Source: Zoogloea sp.
Lineage (GTDB): Bacteria; Pseudomonadota; Gammaproteobacteria; Burkholderiales; Rhodocyclaceae
Assembly: GCF_030157465.1 (NCBI RefSeq)
Contig: NZ_JAOAUU010000090.1
Coordinates: forward strand, 1-50,513
Direction: 5' to 3'
Length of the DNA stretch: 50,513 nt
Each line of letters begins with the position of its first letter. Within the stretch, counting starts at the first letter, position 1. Position numbers and translations under genes: made by a program. Positions 8,223-18,459 of the stretch are shown piece by piece. The notes beneath the pieces were generated by a model. It was not told the origin of the DNA, did not search any database, and saw nothing but the letters and a program-made list of their open reading frames with translations.

Positions 8223-9589
8223 AGGAGTTCTCCATCGTGTTCGGGGTGATCATGGGTGATGACCTTCAGCGCAGATTGCATGTCTGCCACGCCGCACTGG
8301 GCCGCCAGCAGGCAGATGGATCGCAGCCTGAACCGGTAGTCACTCGCGACGATGCCGGTGTCCGAGACGAGGGGAACGAGCTTTCCGGCCTGCTCCCGGA
8401 ACCAGCGCCGCCCGCCACCGTGCTGATCGTGATGTCTCGCCAGCGCCCGCAGTTGTTCAAGCGGCGAGATCGCGCCACGCATCGCCTCGGCGAGCTGGTC
8501 GGCGACCTGCGCGTGGGGGAACGCGCTTCGCCCTGGCGCCCTGAGCCACGCCTTGCTCATTTTGTGGAGCTGTTCGAGCTTCGACTGTAGCTCGGCCAAG
8601 CGCACGAGCTTCTGGACTCCAGGCGCCTGAGCTTCCTGGTCGCGGTTGAGTTCCGCCCAAAGCGCGCGCATGGCGTCCATCGCGGCGTCGGCGAGGCGCG
8701 TGAAAGCCGGCAGCGGCGCGAGAGACTCGCGAGCGATCTTTTTCGCGATCGCATCGGAGCCGGCGAGCGCATCGCACAGCTCAGGATGCGAGCGGGCACC
8801 CTTCGCGCTCGCCAGCGTCTCGGCGGTCAGCCGCCGAACCGAGTCGTCGCCGAAGAGCGCAGGCTTGAGGAGGCCGCGCTCCTGTTCGGGAAGCAGGCTG
8901 CCGATCTTGTCGTCGGGCGTAGGGAAGAGGCCCTTGTCTGCCTGCTCCCAGGCGGCAGGCCAACCGCGCTTGACCCAGTAGCTCGCTTCATCGTCAGTCA
9001 AATGGCGCCGTTTCGTGCTGCTTTCGAAGTGCTCCTGCTGGAGTCGCACCGCGCTGGGAAGACTGTCGTTGACGAGGTCTGCGAGCTTGAGGGCAGTGGC
9101 ATCTGGCGTCCAGCCGTCGTTGTCAGTCGTGAGGCCTGCGACCGTGCGGAACATGACCCGGTACGCGCCATAGGTGCCGACCTGCCGGTAGCGGCGGAAC
9201 TGGTCGGGGCTCATCGCGAAATTCGTAAACTTGCGGTCTTCCTTGCGCCAGCGATCCAGGCTTCGCCGCCCGCGTAGCTGCCCGGACGTCTGTCCGGACT
9301 CCAGGGTGCGGTCCACCCACAGAAGCTCCAGTGGGCGCAGCCATGCGTAGCGAGCGCGCTGCTCATCACGTCGCGTGAGATCCCCGCCGCCCGTGTTTTG
9401 CCACACGACGTGCGACCACTTGAGACACCAGGAGAGCAGGGTGATCCACCGGGCGTCAGAGCTTGCGTTGCTCAAGCCTGGCGCGATGAGCTCGGCGAAG
9501 TAGTCTGCTCCCGCTCGCAGGCCAAGCGCATCGCCACGCCGCATGGGCACCGGGTCCCAAGGGGCTGTGAAGTACCAGCTTGCGTTCAT
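8219..9589 (-). CDS. Uncharacterised protein, first gene of Tdp1-like/helicase operon
   Basis: I do not recognise this 456-residue protein. It is soluble in appearance and charged, with a Trp-rich N-terminus (MNASWYFTAPWDPVP, then ITLLSWCLKWSHVVWQ) and a helical C-terminal half with possible coiled-coil (VRLAELQSKLEQLHKMSKAW). The start ATG at 9589 is preceded by GAGAGGTAATTCGCA, an acceptable ribosome binding site. It overlaps the Tdp1-like gene by four bases and shares its promoter. Tight coupling with a phosphodiesterase and a helicase suggests a substrate-recognition or structural subunit of the same machine; this is inference from context only. Confidence 0.75.
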   Translation of the reverse strand: MNASWYFTAPWDPVPMRRGDALGLRAGADYFAELIAPGLSNASSDARWITLLSWCLKWSHVVWQNTGGGDLTRRDEQRARYAWLRPLELLWVDRTLESGQTSGQLRGRRSLDRWRKEDRKFTNFAMSPDQFRRYRQVGTYGAYRVMFRTVAGLTTDNDGWTPDATALKLADLVNDSLPSAVRLQQEHFESSTKRRHLTDDEASYWVKRGWPAAWEQADKGLFPTPDDKIGSLLPEQERGLLKPALFGDDSVRRLTAETLASAKGARSHPELCDALAGSDAIAKKIARESLAPLPAFTRLADAAMDAMRALWAELNRDQEAQAPGVQKLVRLAELQSKLEQLHKMSKAWLRAPGRSAFPHAQVADQLAEAMRGAISPLEQLRALARHHDQHGGGRRWFREQAGKLVPLVSDTGIVASDYRFRLRSICLLAAQCGVADMQSALKVITHDHPEHDGELL

Positions 9590-9603
9590 TGCGAATTACC
9601 TCT

Positions 9604-9727
9604 CAGTTTGGGAATGTCACAAAAAATTATACGGAGGGCTCCTCGAAAAACCTCTTTTCCAAAAATAACGCCTCTATAAATCAATAAGTTACGAAGCACT
9701 TGAGGTGGAAGTCAGGGGTTTTCGAGG
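9604..9727. promoter_or_regulatory. AT-rich region with candidate -10 box and 9-bp inverted repeat
   Basis: On the minus strand, TATAAT (9631-9626) lies 37 bases before the start of the 456-aa gene and could be the operon's -10 box; a good -35 is not obvious. Further upstream, CCTCGAAAA (9641-9649) and TTTTCGAGG (9719-9727) form a perfect 9-bp inverted repeat 69 bases apart. The stretch is clearly more AT-rich than its surroundings. No gene is seen in 9590-9859. Confidence 0.35.
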
Positions 9728-9812
9728 TGCCCGGAATGAGTTTTGGTAATTTGATCAACGGTGGCCTCCTGCACCGTGGCGTGGAGCGCGCAGTGCCGGA
9801 TCTTCCTCGGGG

Positions 9813-9835
9813 GCGCCGATTTTTCGGGTCGGCGC
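9813..9835 (-). terminator. Possible hairpin after AAA+ gene
   Basis: GCGCCGA (9813-9819) and TCGGCGC (9829-9835) form a perfect 7-bp stem about 25 bases past the AAA+ ATPase stop. No T run follows on the minus strand, so intrinsic termination is uncertain. Confidence 0.3.
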
Positions 9836-9859
9836 GCGCCCCTGATCGCCACCGCGCGC

Positions 9860-12127
9860 TCAAGCCGCCGCCGGACTCATCGCTACCCGCTCCTTCCACC
9901 GGCATTCGCTCATCAGCCGCCGCAGGAACTCCTCCGGTGCCAATTCCTCGTCCAGCAGATTGCGTTGCCGCACCACGTTGGCGAAATCCCCGGGGGTGAG
10001 GTGTTCCAGGCTCTGCAATTTGCGCACTAGCAGCGGCGGGATGGATTCGACGGCCTCGGCGCTCCCCAGCGCTTCGCGGGCGAACAGCGCGAGGCGCTGG
10101 GCCGGGGCAAGCGGGCGGAAGTGCAGCTTGAAGTCAAATCGGCGTAGGGCGGCGGCATCCAGCCCGTCCATCAGATTGGTGGCCGTGATGAGGATGCCGG
10201 GGAAATGCTCAATCTGCTGCAGCAACTCATTCACCTGGGTCGTCTCCCAGCTGTGCCGAGCCTGGCGGCGGTCGCGCAGCAGGCTGTCTACTTCATCAAG
10301 AAAGAGCACGCTACGCTCGGCGTCGATGTTGTTGAACAGGGCGGCGAGGTTCTGTTCGGTTTCTCCCACGTATTTCGACACCAGATCGGAAGTTGCGCGA
10401 ACCACCAGCTCGCGTCCAAGCGCATCGGCCAGCACATGCGCAAACTCGGTTTTGCCGGTTCCAGGCGGCCCGTAGAAACATAGCCGGCCGTGGCCGTTGC
10501 GCTGGAGAGCCTCGGCGATTTTTCCCGGTGCGATGCCGCCGGCGAGGTTGAGATAGGCCACATCGAACTCCGTTGTGGTCTGACGCCGACGCGGGCTGGC
10601 GCTTCCATGCAGCAGGCGACGTGTCGCGGCCACACCGCCCCGCACGACATCGATCGGATCGGTATCCGGCTGAAGGTCGAGAAGGCGCCTGGCCGCGCCA
10701 AACTGGGCCGGCAGAAGTGCTTCGTCGGCAGCCAGGTCATCAAGCAGTTCCGCCGGCACCGGGGTATCCCCGAGGTGGCACTCGGCCATGCGCCGGCGCA
10801 CGCTACGCGGCGGCGTCGTGAAGGCGACCGGCAGCAGGAAACGACGCAGAAAGGCGGGGTCCATGCTTTCGGCGTCGTTGGTAATCCACACCGCCGGCAC
10901 CGGGTTTTCTTCGAGCGTGCGGTTCATCCAGCCCTTTTCGCCACTGCCTTGGGCGGGCTTTCCCCCGAGCAAGGCCAGCAGGATATTTTGGCCATTGCCG
11001 AAGGCGTCTTCCACTTCATCGAAGATCACCAGACAGTCGGTGCGACCCCGCAGCAGACGCTGGAGAAGCAGGTAGGCACCCAGACGACCCTCGCGCGACA
11101 GGCCTTCTCCATCGTCGTCCGCAGTCTTGACCCGATAGGCGGTGAGCTTTGCGGTGGTGGCCAGCGCTTGCGCAAACTCGGTCTTGCCGGTGCCGGGAGG
11201 GCCGTAGAGGAGGGCATTGACTCCCTTGGCGCCCTGATCTGCCGCACGGGCGAGCACGCTTTGCAGGCGCTGGCCGTCACGGTCAAGATGCGGAAAATCG
11301 GCCAGTGTCCACCGCGATGCGGGCGCTTCTTCGACGATCGCGGCGAGGAGTTCGTCCTGGTTCTCGGGCGCCAGGATCAGGATGTCATTAAACAGTTCTT
11401 CAGGCTTTACGAAGTCTTCCAGATCATCCCGGGAACGGCCGACGCGCAACAGCTGCAGGACGCGCAGGGTGCTTTTGCGTCCCAGGGCGCGCTTGATTTC
11501 GGCCAGCGGCACATCGATCGCGGCGGCCAGGCAAGCATAGTTTTTACGCTGGCCCGCGCACTGGGTTTCACGCAGAAAGTCACTGAAGGCCGGTGTATGG
11601 GCGCGCTTCTCGGCAAAATCGAGGATCGCAGTCTCAACGGCGTCGAGGCCTGTGCAGTCCGCAATCACCGCCACACTGGGATGGGTCGGCGCGGCGCCAT
11701 CCTGGATCGCGAGGCGCTGCAAGACGGGCAAAGGTACCCGCTGGAGTACGTCAGCCAGGTAGGCGCGCATGCGCTGTCTGGGCAGACCACGCAGGCTTCG
11801 ACGTTTGGGCGGGCAGAGGAAATCCGGCAGATCGTCGTCACAGAACGCGTCATCGGCGCCCTCGCTTTCTTGCTCCTCTTTCTGCTGCCACTTGGTCTGA
11901 AGCTGCACCAGCAGCCGCGGGTCGATCAGCGGCAAACAAAGCGCCCACAGGGCGCCCAGAAAGTCCGAATCTTCGAGCCGGTCAAGCAATTCGGTTCGTT
12001 GGGTGATCAGCTGCAGGGCGTAGCGGCCAGCGCGGCGCTGTTCGGCCGGCAGGGTACTGAAGTCGGTCCGCCACGGTGAGCGGCTGGAAGGGCGCACTGC
12101 GCGGGGCAACCTGGAAGATACGGCCAT
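9860..12127 (-). CDS. Tandem AAA+ ATPase (two AAA domains)
   Basis: The 755-residue protein has an unrecognised N-terminal ~290 residues followed by two AAA+ modules. The first has Walker A YGPPGTGKTEFAQALA (near residue 307) and Walker B CLVIFDEVEDAFG. The second has Walker A YGPPGTGKTEFAHVLAD (near residue 548) and Walker B VLFLDEVDSLLRDRR, with an arginine-rich end. Such double-AAA proteins act as protein or nucleoprotein remodelling hexamers. The gene starts two bases after the stop of the 144-aa gene, so they are one operon, divergent from the WYL regulator. The client is unknown. Confidence 0.85.
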   Translation of the reverse strand: MAVSSRLPRAVRPSSRSPWRTDFSTLPAEQRRAGRYALQLITQRTELLDRLEDSDFLGALWALCLPLIDPRLLVQLQTKWQQKEEQESEGADDAFCDDDLPDFLCPPKRRSLRGLPRQRMRAYLADVLQRVPLPVLQRLAIQDGAAPTHPSVAVIADCTGLDAVETAILDFAEKRAHTPAFSDFLRETQCAGQRKNYACLAAAIDVPLAEIKRALGRKSTLRVLQLLRVGRSRDDLEDFVKPEELFNDILILAPENQDELLAAIVEEAPASRWTLADFPHLDRDGQRLQSVLARAADQGAKGVNALLYGPPGTGKTEFAQALATTAKLTAYRVKTADDDGEGLSREGRLGAYLLLQRLLRGRTDCLVIFDEVEDAFGNGQNILLALLGGKPAQGSGEKGWMNRTLEENPVPAVWITNDAESMDPAFLRRFLLPVAFTTPPRSVRRRMAECHLGDTPVPAELLDDLAADEALLPAQFGAARRLLDLQPDTDPIDVVRGGVAATRRLLHGSASPRRRQTTTEFDVAYLNLAGGIAPGKIAEALQRNGHGRLCFYGPPGTGKTEFAHVLADALGRELVVRATSDLVSKYVGETEQNLAALFNNIDAERSVLFLDEVDSLLRDRRQARHSWETTQVNELLQQIEHFPGILITATNLMDGLDAAALRRFDFKLHFRPLAPAQRLALFAREALGSAEAVESIPPLLVRKLQSLEHLTPGDFANVVRQRNLLDEELAPEEFLRRLMSECRWKERVAMSPAAA

Positions 12128-12129
12128 GA

Positions 12130-12564
12130 TCAGTTCTCCTCGGAAGTCCAGGTTTGCAGGCGACGGCTATCGAAATGCCACACGACGAAGTCCCCCCGAT
12201 GCGGCCCTTCCTCGATGAAGACGCCAACTGCGAGATCGAGCGGCTCGCGGAAATACGCATCGCCGGAATCCTTTTCGGTATCGTAAATCGGCGACTCGAG
12301 CACCTCCACGACGATGGCGGGCTTGCCATAAGTGGGCCAGCGACGATTCTTGAGCCCGGCCTTCCAGCCGACGACATCACCCGGCCGAAAGGCCTCGCGG
12401 CGGGTGAAGCTCCGGAAACGCTCGCGAAGGCCGGCAGCCAGATCCTCCAGCGGCGAGTCGAGCGGTTCATCGTCAAACAGCAGGGGCTCGGGGTCGTTCT
12501 GGCTAATCCCGATCTTCGCGAGCAGTTCGCTGGAAGACAGGGGCTTCGGGTTTGTCGGGTTCAT
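12130..12564 (-). CDS. Small conserved-looking protein before AAA+ ATPase
   Basis: I do not recognise this 144-residue soluble protein. The C-terminal two thirds look folded (FRPGDVVGWKAGLKNRRWP, then PAIVVEVLESPIYD and GDFVVWHFDSRRLQTW), suggesting a small beta-rich domain; the N-terminal ~40 residues are acidic and proline-rich and may be disordered. It begins at ATG 12564 and ends two bases before the AAA+ start, so it is probably an adaptor or partner of that ATPase. This role is inferred from position only. Confidence 0.7.
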   Translation of the reverse strand: MNPTNPKPLSSSELLAKIGISQNDPEPLLFDDEPLDSPLEDLAAGLRERFRSFTRREAFRPGDVVGWKAGLKNRRWPTYGKPAIVVEVLESPIYDTEKDSGDAYFREPLDLAVGVFIEEGPHRGDFVVWHFDSRRLQTWTSEEN

Positions 12565-12606
12565 CGCACTCTCCTGGTGGCTTCGATGAGTGCATTTGAA
12601 CAGGAC

Positions 12607-12629
12607 AGTACGTCATCAGATGTCGTACT
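12607..12629. promoter_or_regulatory. Candidate operator between divergent AAA operon and WYL gene
   Basis: AGTACGTCAT (12607-12616) and ATGTCGTACT (12620-12629) are inverted at 9 of 10 positions around a 3-base centre. The site lies 43 bases upstream of the AAA-operon start and 27 bases upstream of the WYL gene start. It is well placed for the neighbouring WYL regulator to control both directions. Confidence 0.5.
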
Positions 12630-12655
12630 CTGCCCTCTTTGAAGGAGAGGTGAAG

Positions 12656-13669
12656 ATGGCTGCTTACAAGGATCGTATAGACCGGCTGAACATGCTGGCG
12701 AAGCTGATTCCAGCTCATTTGTCGAAAAACGATTGCCCTGATCCCGGGCGGCTGCTTGGCAGCATGGCCGAGCAATACGACCAGCTGGTCAGCGAAAGCG
12801 CACGCCGCCGGGCAATCCAGCGTGACCTCGAAGCGCTGGTCAAGGAGAAGCGTATCGAGGTAGTGAATCCAAATGGAAAACCCCTGCGCTATCGCCGGCT
12901 GATCGATCCCGATGCGGCAGATCCGCGCATGTGGGACTACGCCCGCAAGCTGATGACTTCACTGATACGCGATGCGCTGCCAGAGCGTCGACTCGAACGG
13001 ATCTGGGCCAAACTGCGGGAAGAGGGTGACGAGTTTGGTCTTGGCGACGACAAGCTGTGCATTCTCAGCGATACCCAGCGTCTCCTGCCGGCTGACATTC
13101 GCGAAGAGGTGCTCGCCGCAACGCTCGAAGCCCTCTCCCTGTCGCGAACCCTGCACGCCACCTACCGCGACCGGGACGACAAGCTGACCCGCCCGGTGCT
13201 GCACCCCCAGGCCCTGCTGCAGCGCGGCCCGCGGCTGTATCTCTTCGCCATGAAGAACGACGAGCTTGAGCCGGTGCGCATGTATGCCTTGCACCGCTTC
13301 ATCAGCGCGAAGCTTGGAGAGGAGTCTGCCCGTGTTTCAGAGCACTTCAATCTTCAGGACGCCGTTCGAAAAGGCCAGGTGGATTTTGCCGGAGACCGCC
13401 AGGTTTGCCTGGAACTACGCGTGCGTGGTTATATCGCCGAACTGCTCCGGGACTGCCCGCTATCAGACAACCAGGTGATTGAGGACGAGTCCGAAGGCAG
13501 CCCCTTTGTGGCCCGCGTCAGTGCCACCGTACCCGACACGGGGCAGCTCCTGCGCTGGGTGCTGGGCTGCGGCGCCAACGTGGAAGTGCTTGCGCCGCCC
13601 AAGCTGCGCGAGGTGGTCGCGGCCCAGGCCGCAAAAATGGCGGCGCTATACAGCGGGCCGGCGGCCTGA
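12656..13669 (+). CDS. WYL-domain transcriptional regulator
   Basis: WYL proteins combine an N-terminal helix-turn-helix with a ligand-sensing WYL domain and often control defence genes. This 337-residue protein has a DNA-binding-type N-terminus (SARRRAIQRDLEALVKEKRI, residues ~40-60) and a WYL-type centre (RPVLHPQALLQRGPRLYLFA, then VRMYALHRFISAKL), with a WCX-like C-terminal domain ending RWVLGCGANVEVLAP. ATG 12656 is preceded by AAGGAGAGG at good spacing; in-frame codons upstream lack such a site. It is divergent from the AAA+ operon and probably its regulator, perhaps also of itself. Confidence 0.85.
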   Translation: MAAYKDRIDRLNMLAKLIPAHLSKNDCPDPGRLLGSMAEQYDQLVSESARRRAIQRDLEALVKEKRIEVVNPNGKPLRYRRLIDPDAADPRMWDYARKLMTSLIRDALPERRLERIWAKLREEGDEFGLGDDKLCILSDTQRLLPADIREEVLAATLEALSLSRTLHATYRDRDDKLTRPVLHPQALLQRGPRLYLFAMKNDELEPVRMYALHRFISAKLGEESARVSEHFNLQDAVRKGQVDFAGDRQVCLELRVRGYIAELLRDCPLSDNQVIEDESEGSPFVARVSATVPDTGQLLRWVLGCGANVEVLAPPKLREVVAAQAAKMAALYSGPAA

Positions 13670-13705
13670 GCGTTCTGCTTCTCGACCTCATCCACGGATC
13701 TGCGA

Positions 13706-16700
13706 CTAATAAGACAGCCGCGAATGGCCGATGCCGCCCCCTTTATCAACCCTGATCTGGGCGGGAATGCGTTCCTTCAGCCCCTCCACGTGGCTGATGA
13801 TGCCGATCATCTTGCCGCTGGCGTTGAGGGTGTCGAGTGCATCCAGGGCGATGTCCAGCGTATCTCCGTCAAGGGTGCCGAAGCCTTCATCGAGGAAAAG
13901 TGAATCGATGGATGTCTTGTGGCTGACCAGATCGGACAGGGCCAGCGCGAGGGCCAGACTGACCAGAAAGCTTTCGCCGCCGGACAGCGTCCGGGTGTCG
14001 CGGGAGGTTTCGCCCTGCCAGCTGTCGATGATCTCCAGCTCCAGCTCTCCGCTGCTCTTGCGGCGCAGCAGATAGCGGCCATGCAGGCGAACCAGGTGAC
14101 GGTTGGCCAGATGGAGCAAATGATCAAGGGTCAGCCCCTGGGCAAACTTGCGGAATTTGTCGCCCTGGGCCGATCCGATCAGGCCGTTGAGGCGCTGCCA
14201 GACGTCCGACTCTGCCGTCTGCGCCTTGATCTGGTCAAACAGCGCTTGCTGGCCAAGGCGTTGCTGGGCGTCTTTTTCAAGCAGGGCACGTTGTGCTCCG
14301 ATTTGTGCGTTCAGGTCGGCAAGCTGTGCTTCCAGTTCCGCCAAGTCCCGTTCCAGATCGGCAAGCCCCCTGTCGGTAAGCGCCCGGGCCTGTAGTTCGG
14401 CGAGCTTTTTGCCGGCCGAAAGCTGCAGGGCGGCGGCTTTCTGGCAATCCTGCTCACGGGCCTCCTTGAGGAGCTGGAGGCGCTGGCGCTCGGCGGCGGG
14501 GAGCAGTGCAGCCAGAAATGCGTCCCGGTCGGCGAAGGGGCTGGCAGCGCAGGCGGCCTGCCAGTCTCCGGCCGTGCGGGTCAGGGCCGTACGCTGCTCG
14601 GCAAGGGTGCTTTCCTGTTGCTGAATGCGCCCGGTGAGGCTGTCCAGCTGCCGGGAGAGCTGGACGATCCGCTCCGCGGTCCGGGCCAGTTCAGAAACGG
14701 GGTCGTCGGCAACAAGGGCTTCCAGCGGGGCCTCGGCGGCCTGGCCCAAGGTCTGCCAGCGGCTTTCCCATTGCTCGGCATCAGCCTGGGCGGCCTTGCT
14801 TTCGGCCTGATGACGCGGCAGCTCGATGGCGAGTTGTTGGATGCGTTGCTGGCTGCGCTGCCACTCCAGCCACTCAGCCTCCCGCTCCCGCAGCCAGGCG
14901 ACAGAATCGGCCGGCCGCTCGAAACCGGCCTCATTCAAGCTGGCAACAAGGCGGGCGTCCAGATCCGTCCGTTCTTGTTGCCGCGCCTTCAGTTGTGCGT
15001 GGCCGTCAGCCAGGCGCGTAGCTGTGCTATCGATCTCCTGCTGCAGCAAGGCAAGATTGCTGCGGGCAACCACGAATGCCTGGCTGCGCGTGTTCACGAG
15101 CTGGCTGGCCTGCTGGATGGATGCCTCTCCTGTCTCGGCGCCCTTGAGGTCGGCGCCGAGGCGTGCCTGCACCCGCTCGGCCAGCTCCCGCCCGGCCTGC
15201 AGGGCGTCCGGGACTTGCCACGCGTCGGGGGCGGGCGTGTCGGCCAGCCGGGCGCGCTGGCCGTCCCAGTCGGCAGCGTCACGGGCCAGCTCCTTGCCCG
15301 TCTGCAACTGCTCGGCCAGGAGCGAATCCCGTCGAGCTTGCGCAGCCTTGAGGTCCCCGGCCGCCTTTTGCCCCTGCTCAACCACGGTTTCGAGGGCGGC
15401 CTGCCTTTCCTTGAGCACCGCTTCGGTGACCGAGACGTCGAGGGCCTGGTAGGCGGCGATCGCCGGGTGTTCGGTTCCGCCGCACAGGGGGCAGGCTTCG
15501 CCGGGCTGGAGGCGCTGGCGATGGGCTTCCAGGCTCTGGATGCGGCGCTCCTGCTCGAGCAGCTTCTGCTTGTCAGCCACCTGGCCTTTCAAGTCCCGGT
15601 GCTTTTCGCGCTGCGTGCCGAGGGACGCTTCCTGGCTGACGATGCTGGCGTTTTCACGCAGGATCCGCTCGGTCTGGGCTTCGTGACGGCTCGTCAGCTC
15701 CCGGCGCTGTCGGGCCAGGGTTTCTAGCTGTTGCCAGCGGGCCAGGCTCACCTGGCCATCCTGCCAGGCCTGTCGCAGGTCGGCCAGGCTGCGGCCGGCG
15801 AGACGCGTGCCCTGCTCGGCCTGGAGGGTCTGAAGGGCCCGCTCGGCGGTGGTTCGAAGCTGGTTGGCGAGCTCGACATCGGTGTTCTGTTTCTTGAGCT
15901 GGGCTTCCTGCTCAGCCCGCGTGTTGAACAGGGTTTTTTGGGCAAGCTGGCGCTCGACAATGTCATTGCCCAGCGTCTGGTCGTGGTTGAACTGCTGACG
16001 CCAGGCACCCAGGCGTTCGCCCAGCCGTGCACGTTGCGGGTGGGCGACGCACGCCTCTTTGAGCTTTCGACTTTCGTCCTGAAGTTGCTGCGATTGCCTT
16101 GCGGCGTTATTCGAGATGTGGCGCGACAGGATGCGTGCGAGGGTGTGCTGGTTGACATGTTGATGCACCAGCGCGGTCTGCTCGGCACGCAGGGCGAGCA
16201 GGGCCGCTTCGCTATGATTCACCGCTAGTCCGCTCTCCTGCCAGCGCTCGTGCAGTGGTTTGAGCGCTTCCGCGGGCATGCTGTCGGCCAGGCGACGCAG
16301 CTCCGGGGCCACGTCGGCCAGTGCCTGTTCGGCGAGTTTCAGGGCCGCGTCGGTATCGCGTGCCTCCTGCCCGGCGTGTTCCAGATCCAGTCCCCACTGA
16401 CGTAGGGTCCGGGTCTCGTGTTGGCTGCGCTGCTTGTCGACCAGCTCTGCACCGAGGCGGCTGATCTCCAGCTCCCTGGCCTCGCGCTCCCCGGCGTCGA
16501 GCAGCTCCATGCCGTCGGCCCGTGCCTTGAGCTGGTTCAGCTGTTCACGAGCTTCTTGAGCTTGTTCATAGACACGCTGGGAGATCAGCCCGTAGATGTC
16601 GGTCCCGGTGAGTTCTTCGAGGAGCGCAGCCCGATCGTTTGCGTTGGCATTGAGAAATGCCGCGAAGCCGCCCTGGGCCAACAGCATCGATTTGGTGAAT

Positions 16701-17149
16701 CGCGGAAAGTCGAGGCCGGTTATCTCGGCGATCTGCCTGAGCTTGGGGGCGATCTGACTGCAGAGAATTGCGCCCTGCCCGGTAGAGGGATCCACTTTCG
16801 AGAGCTCTGCCTGTGGCGGCTGGAGGTTTCCCTCCGGATTGTTGCGCGCCCGATGTTGGCTCCAGAAGGCCCGGTATACCTCGCCTTTGACCTCGAACTC
16901 TACCTCGGCGAGGCAGTCGGCCGTATGGCGGGTCATGATGTCGTTGCCCGATGCGGAGATGCTCTTTAGCCGTGGTGTCTCGTGGTAGAGCGCCAGGCAG
17001 ATGGCATCCAGCAGGGTCGACTTGCCAGCGCCGGTAGGGCCGGTGATGGCAAACAGACCATTATCCACAAAGGGCGGGCGGGTGAAGTCGATGGACCATT
17101 CACCCTTGAGGGAATTGAGATTCTTGAGGCGAAGTCTGAGGATTTTCAT
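13706..17149 (-). CDS. sbcC: SbcCD nuclease, ATPase subunit SbcC
   Basis: SbcC is the Rad50-like ATPase of SbcCD, which opens DNA hairpins and trims blocked ends. The 1147-residue product has the Walker [18 protein letters not shown] near residues 38-54, long coiled-coil arms, the zinc-hook CPLCGG near residue 555, the ABC signature [17 protein letters not shown] and Walker [13 protein letters not shown] near the C-terminus. Length and order are normal for the family. ATG 17149 overlaps the sbcD stop as ATGA, so the two are coupled. It ends 36 bases from the convergent WYL gene. Confidence 0.97.
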   Translation of the reverse strand: MKILRLRLKNLNSLKGEWSIDFTRPPFVDNGLFAITGPTGAGKSTLLDAICLALYHETPRLKSISASGNDIMTRHTADCLAEVEFEVKGEVYRAFWSQHRARNNPEGNLQPPQAELSKVDPSTGQGAILCSQIAPKLRQIAEITGLDFPRFTKSMLLAQGGFAAFLNANANDRAALLEELTGTDIYGLISQRVYEQAQEAREQLNQLKARADGMELLDAGEREARELEISRLGAELVDKQRSQHETRTLRQWGLDLEHAGQEARDTDAALKLAEQALADVAPELRRLADSMPAEALKPLHERWQESGLAVNHSEAALLALRAEQTALVHQHVNQHTLARILSRHISNNAARQSQQLQDESRKLKEACVAHPQRARLGERLGAWRQQFNHDQTLGNDIVERQLAQKTLFNTRAEQEAQLKKQNTDVELANQLRTTAERALQTLQAEQGTRLAGRSLADLRQAWQDGQVSLARWQQLETLARQRRELTSRHEAQTERILRENASIVSQEASLGTQREKHRDLKGQVADKQKLLEQERRIQSLEAHRQRLQPGEACPLCGGTEHPAIAAYQALDVSVTEAVLKERQAALETVVEQGQKAAGDLKAAQARRDSLLAEQLQTGKELARDAADWDGQRARLADTPAPDAWQVPDALQAGRELAERVQARLGADLKGAETGEASIQQASQLVNTRSQAFVVARSNLALLQQEIDSTATRLADGHAQLKARQQERTDLDARLVASLNEAGFERPADSVAWLREREAEWLEWQRSQQRIQQLAIELPRHQAESKAAQADAEQWESRWQTLGQAAEAPLEALVADDPVSELARTAERIVQLSRQLDSLTGRIQQQESTLAEQRTALTRTAGDWQAACAASPFADRDAFLAALLPAAERQRLQLLKEAREQDCQKAAALQLSAGKKLAELQARALTDRGLADLERDLAELEAQLADLNAQIGAQRALLEKDAQQRLGQQALFDQIKAQTAESDVWQRLNGLIGSAQGDKFRKFAQGLTLDHLLHLANRHLVRLHGRYLLRRKSSGELELEIIDSWQGETSRDTRTLSGGESFLVSLALALALSDLVSHKTSIDSLFLDEGFGTLDGDTLDIALDALDTLNASGKMIGIISHVEGLKERIPAQIRVDKGGGIGHSRLSY

Positions 17150-18375
17150 TGGGCGGCATCCTGCAGCTCGGCAACGATTGCCGTGTAGCGTTCGGTCAGG
17201 GCCGCCTCAAGGTCGTCGGCGAGCTCTTCCTGGGCAAGGCGACGGGCAAAAACGTCGGCGGGGGTGAGCTCATCCAGGGTTTCGCTGACCTTGGCTTCCA
17301 GCCGGGCCACGGCACTGCCCCGGTCGCGGCGGATGCGCAGTACCTCCACGTGGAGCCCTTCGGTCAGGGCCTCGATACGGGCCGGAAGATCAATCAGATA
17401 GTCGTCCTCCTTGACGGTCACCTCCAGCCAGACCGGCTTTGCTGCGGTGCCTTCGCTTGCCGCCGCGGCAATCGCCGCCTTCAGCTCCAGCAGGTTGCCG
17501 CTGATGCAGATCAGTGCCTGAAAGCACGGTACCGGCAGCGGGGTCACCGACTTCAGTCCATCCGCACCCAGATCGACCAGCAACACCTCCTTCTGTTGGC
17601 GAGTCTCGTCAAAACTGAGTGGGATGGGCGAGCCGCTGTAGCGGATGTGTTCCTGTCCGCCGACCGGTTGAGGGCGATGAATGTGCCCGAGGGCGATGTA
17701 ATCGGCCGGCGGAAAAGCATTGGTCGGAAAAGCCTCAAGGGCGCCCACATAGATCTCCCGCACCGACTCGCTGGCACTGGCTCCCACCGTGGTCAGGTGG
17801 CCAGTGGCAATCAAGGGCAGCGTCCGGCCGAGGTCGGTGGCCAGGGCGGAGCGTCGGGCGCTGGCCGCGTCGAAAACCGTCTGATAGTGGGCCTTGATGG
17901 CGACCTGCAGTGACAACAGTTTTTCTTCGGCGCTTTGCCCCGCCTGGCTAAAGAGCACATCCCGCGGACGGATGAAAGGGATGGCGCACACCACACAGCC
18001 GGCTTCACCGTCCCGGCGCGGCAAAACACACACCTGAACTGCCGGATCTGCGGCGGCGGCCACGACGGTTGTCCCCAGGCAGGCCAGCAGGGCCCGGCTT
18101 TCGTCCAGCACCGCCACCGAATCGTGGTTGCCACCGAGCAGCAACAGCCCGACACGTGCATCTCGCAGCCTCACCACCAGCTGGCCATACAGCTCACGGG
18201 CGTAGCTGGGCGGCGCACCGGTGTCGAAGATATCGCCGGCGATCAGGACCGCATCGACGTTGTGCGTGACGACTTGCTCCAGCAGCCAGTCGATCAGTGC
18301 CTGGTGCTCGACCTGCCGGCTCTTGCCCATAAAGTGCTGGCCGAGATGCCAGTCGGAAGTGTGGAGAATGCGCAT
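17146..18375 (-). CDS. sbcD: SbcCD nuclease, phosphoesterase subunit SbcD
   Basis: SbcD is the Mre11-like Mn-dependent nuclease partner of SbcC. The 409-residue product shows the metallophosphoesterase motifs in order: HTSDWHLGQ (residues 5-13), [21 protein letters not shown] and ALGHIHRP. The start is ATG 18375 because homologues begin [12 protein letters not shown]; the frame stays open 51 codons further upstream but that stretch has no family resemblance. No strong ribosome binding site is visible. It is the first gene of the sbcD-sbcC pair. Confidence 0.96.
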   Translation of the reverse strand: MRILHTSDWHLGQHFMGKSRQVEHQALIDWLLEQVVTHNVDAVLIAGDIFDTGAPPSYARELYGQLVVRLRDARVGLLLLGGNHDSVAVLDESRALLACLGTTVVAAAADPAVQVCVLPRRDGEAGCVVCAIPFIRPRDVLFSQAGQSAEEKLLSLQVAIKAHYQTVFDAASARRSALATDLGRTLPLIATGHLTTVGASASESVREIYVGALEAFPTNAFPPADYIALGHIHRPQPVGGQEHIRYSGSPIPLSFDETRQQKEVLLVDLGADGLKSVTPLPVPCFQALICISGNLLELKAAIAAAASEGTAAKPVWLEVTVKEDDYLIDLPARIEALTEGLHVEVLRIRRDRGSAVARLEAKVSETLDELTPADVFARRLAQEELADDLEAALTERYTAIVAELQDAAQ

Positions 18376-18459
18376 GGTATGACGATAGATGAGTGAGAAG
18401 GCCGCTGGTATGGGTCGGCTGTACCGCAGGGCAAAAGTGAAGAACCGGGAGCCGGCGGC

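Noticed and set aside
10490-12079. 529-codon plus-strand frame opposite the AAA+ ATPase
   Set aside because: The minus strand encodes clear Walker motifs; the plus-strand product is low in structure and unrecognisable.
14618-15727. 369-codon plus-strand frame opposite sbcC
   Set aside because: Shadow of the coiled-coil codons of sbcC; Leu/Gly-rich product without motifs.
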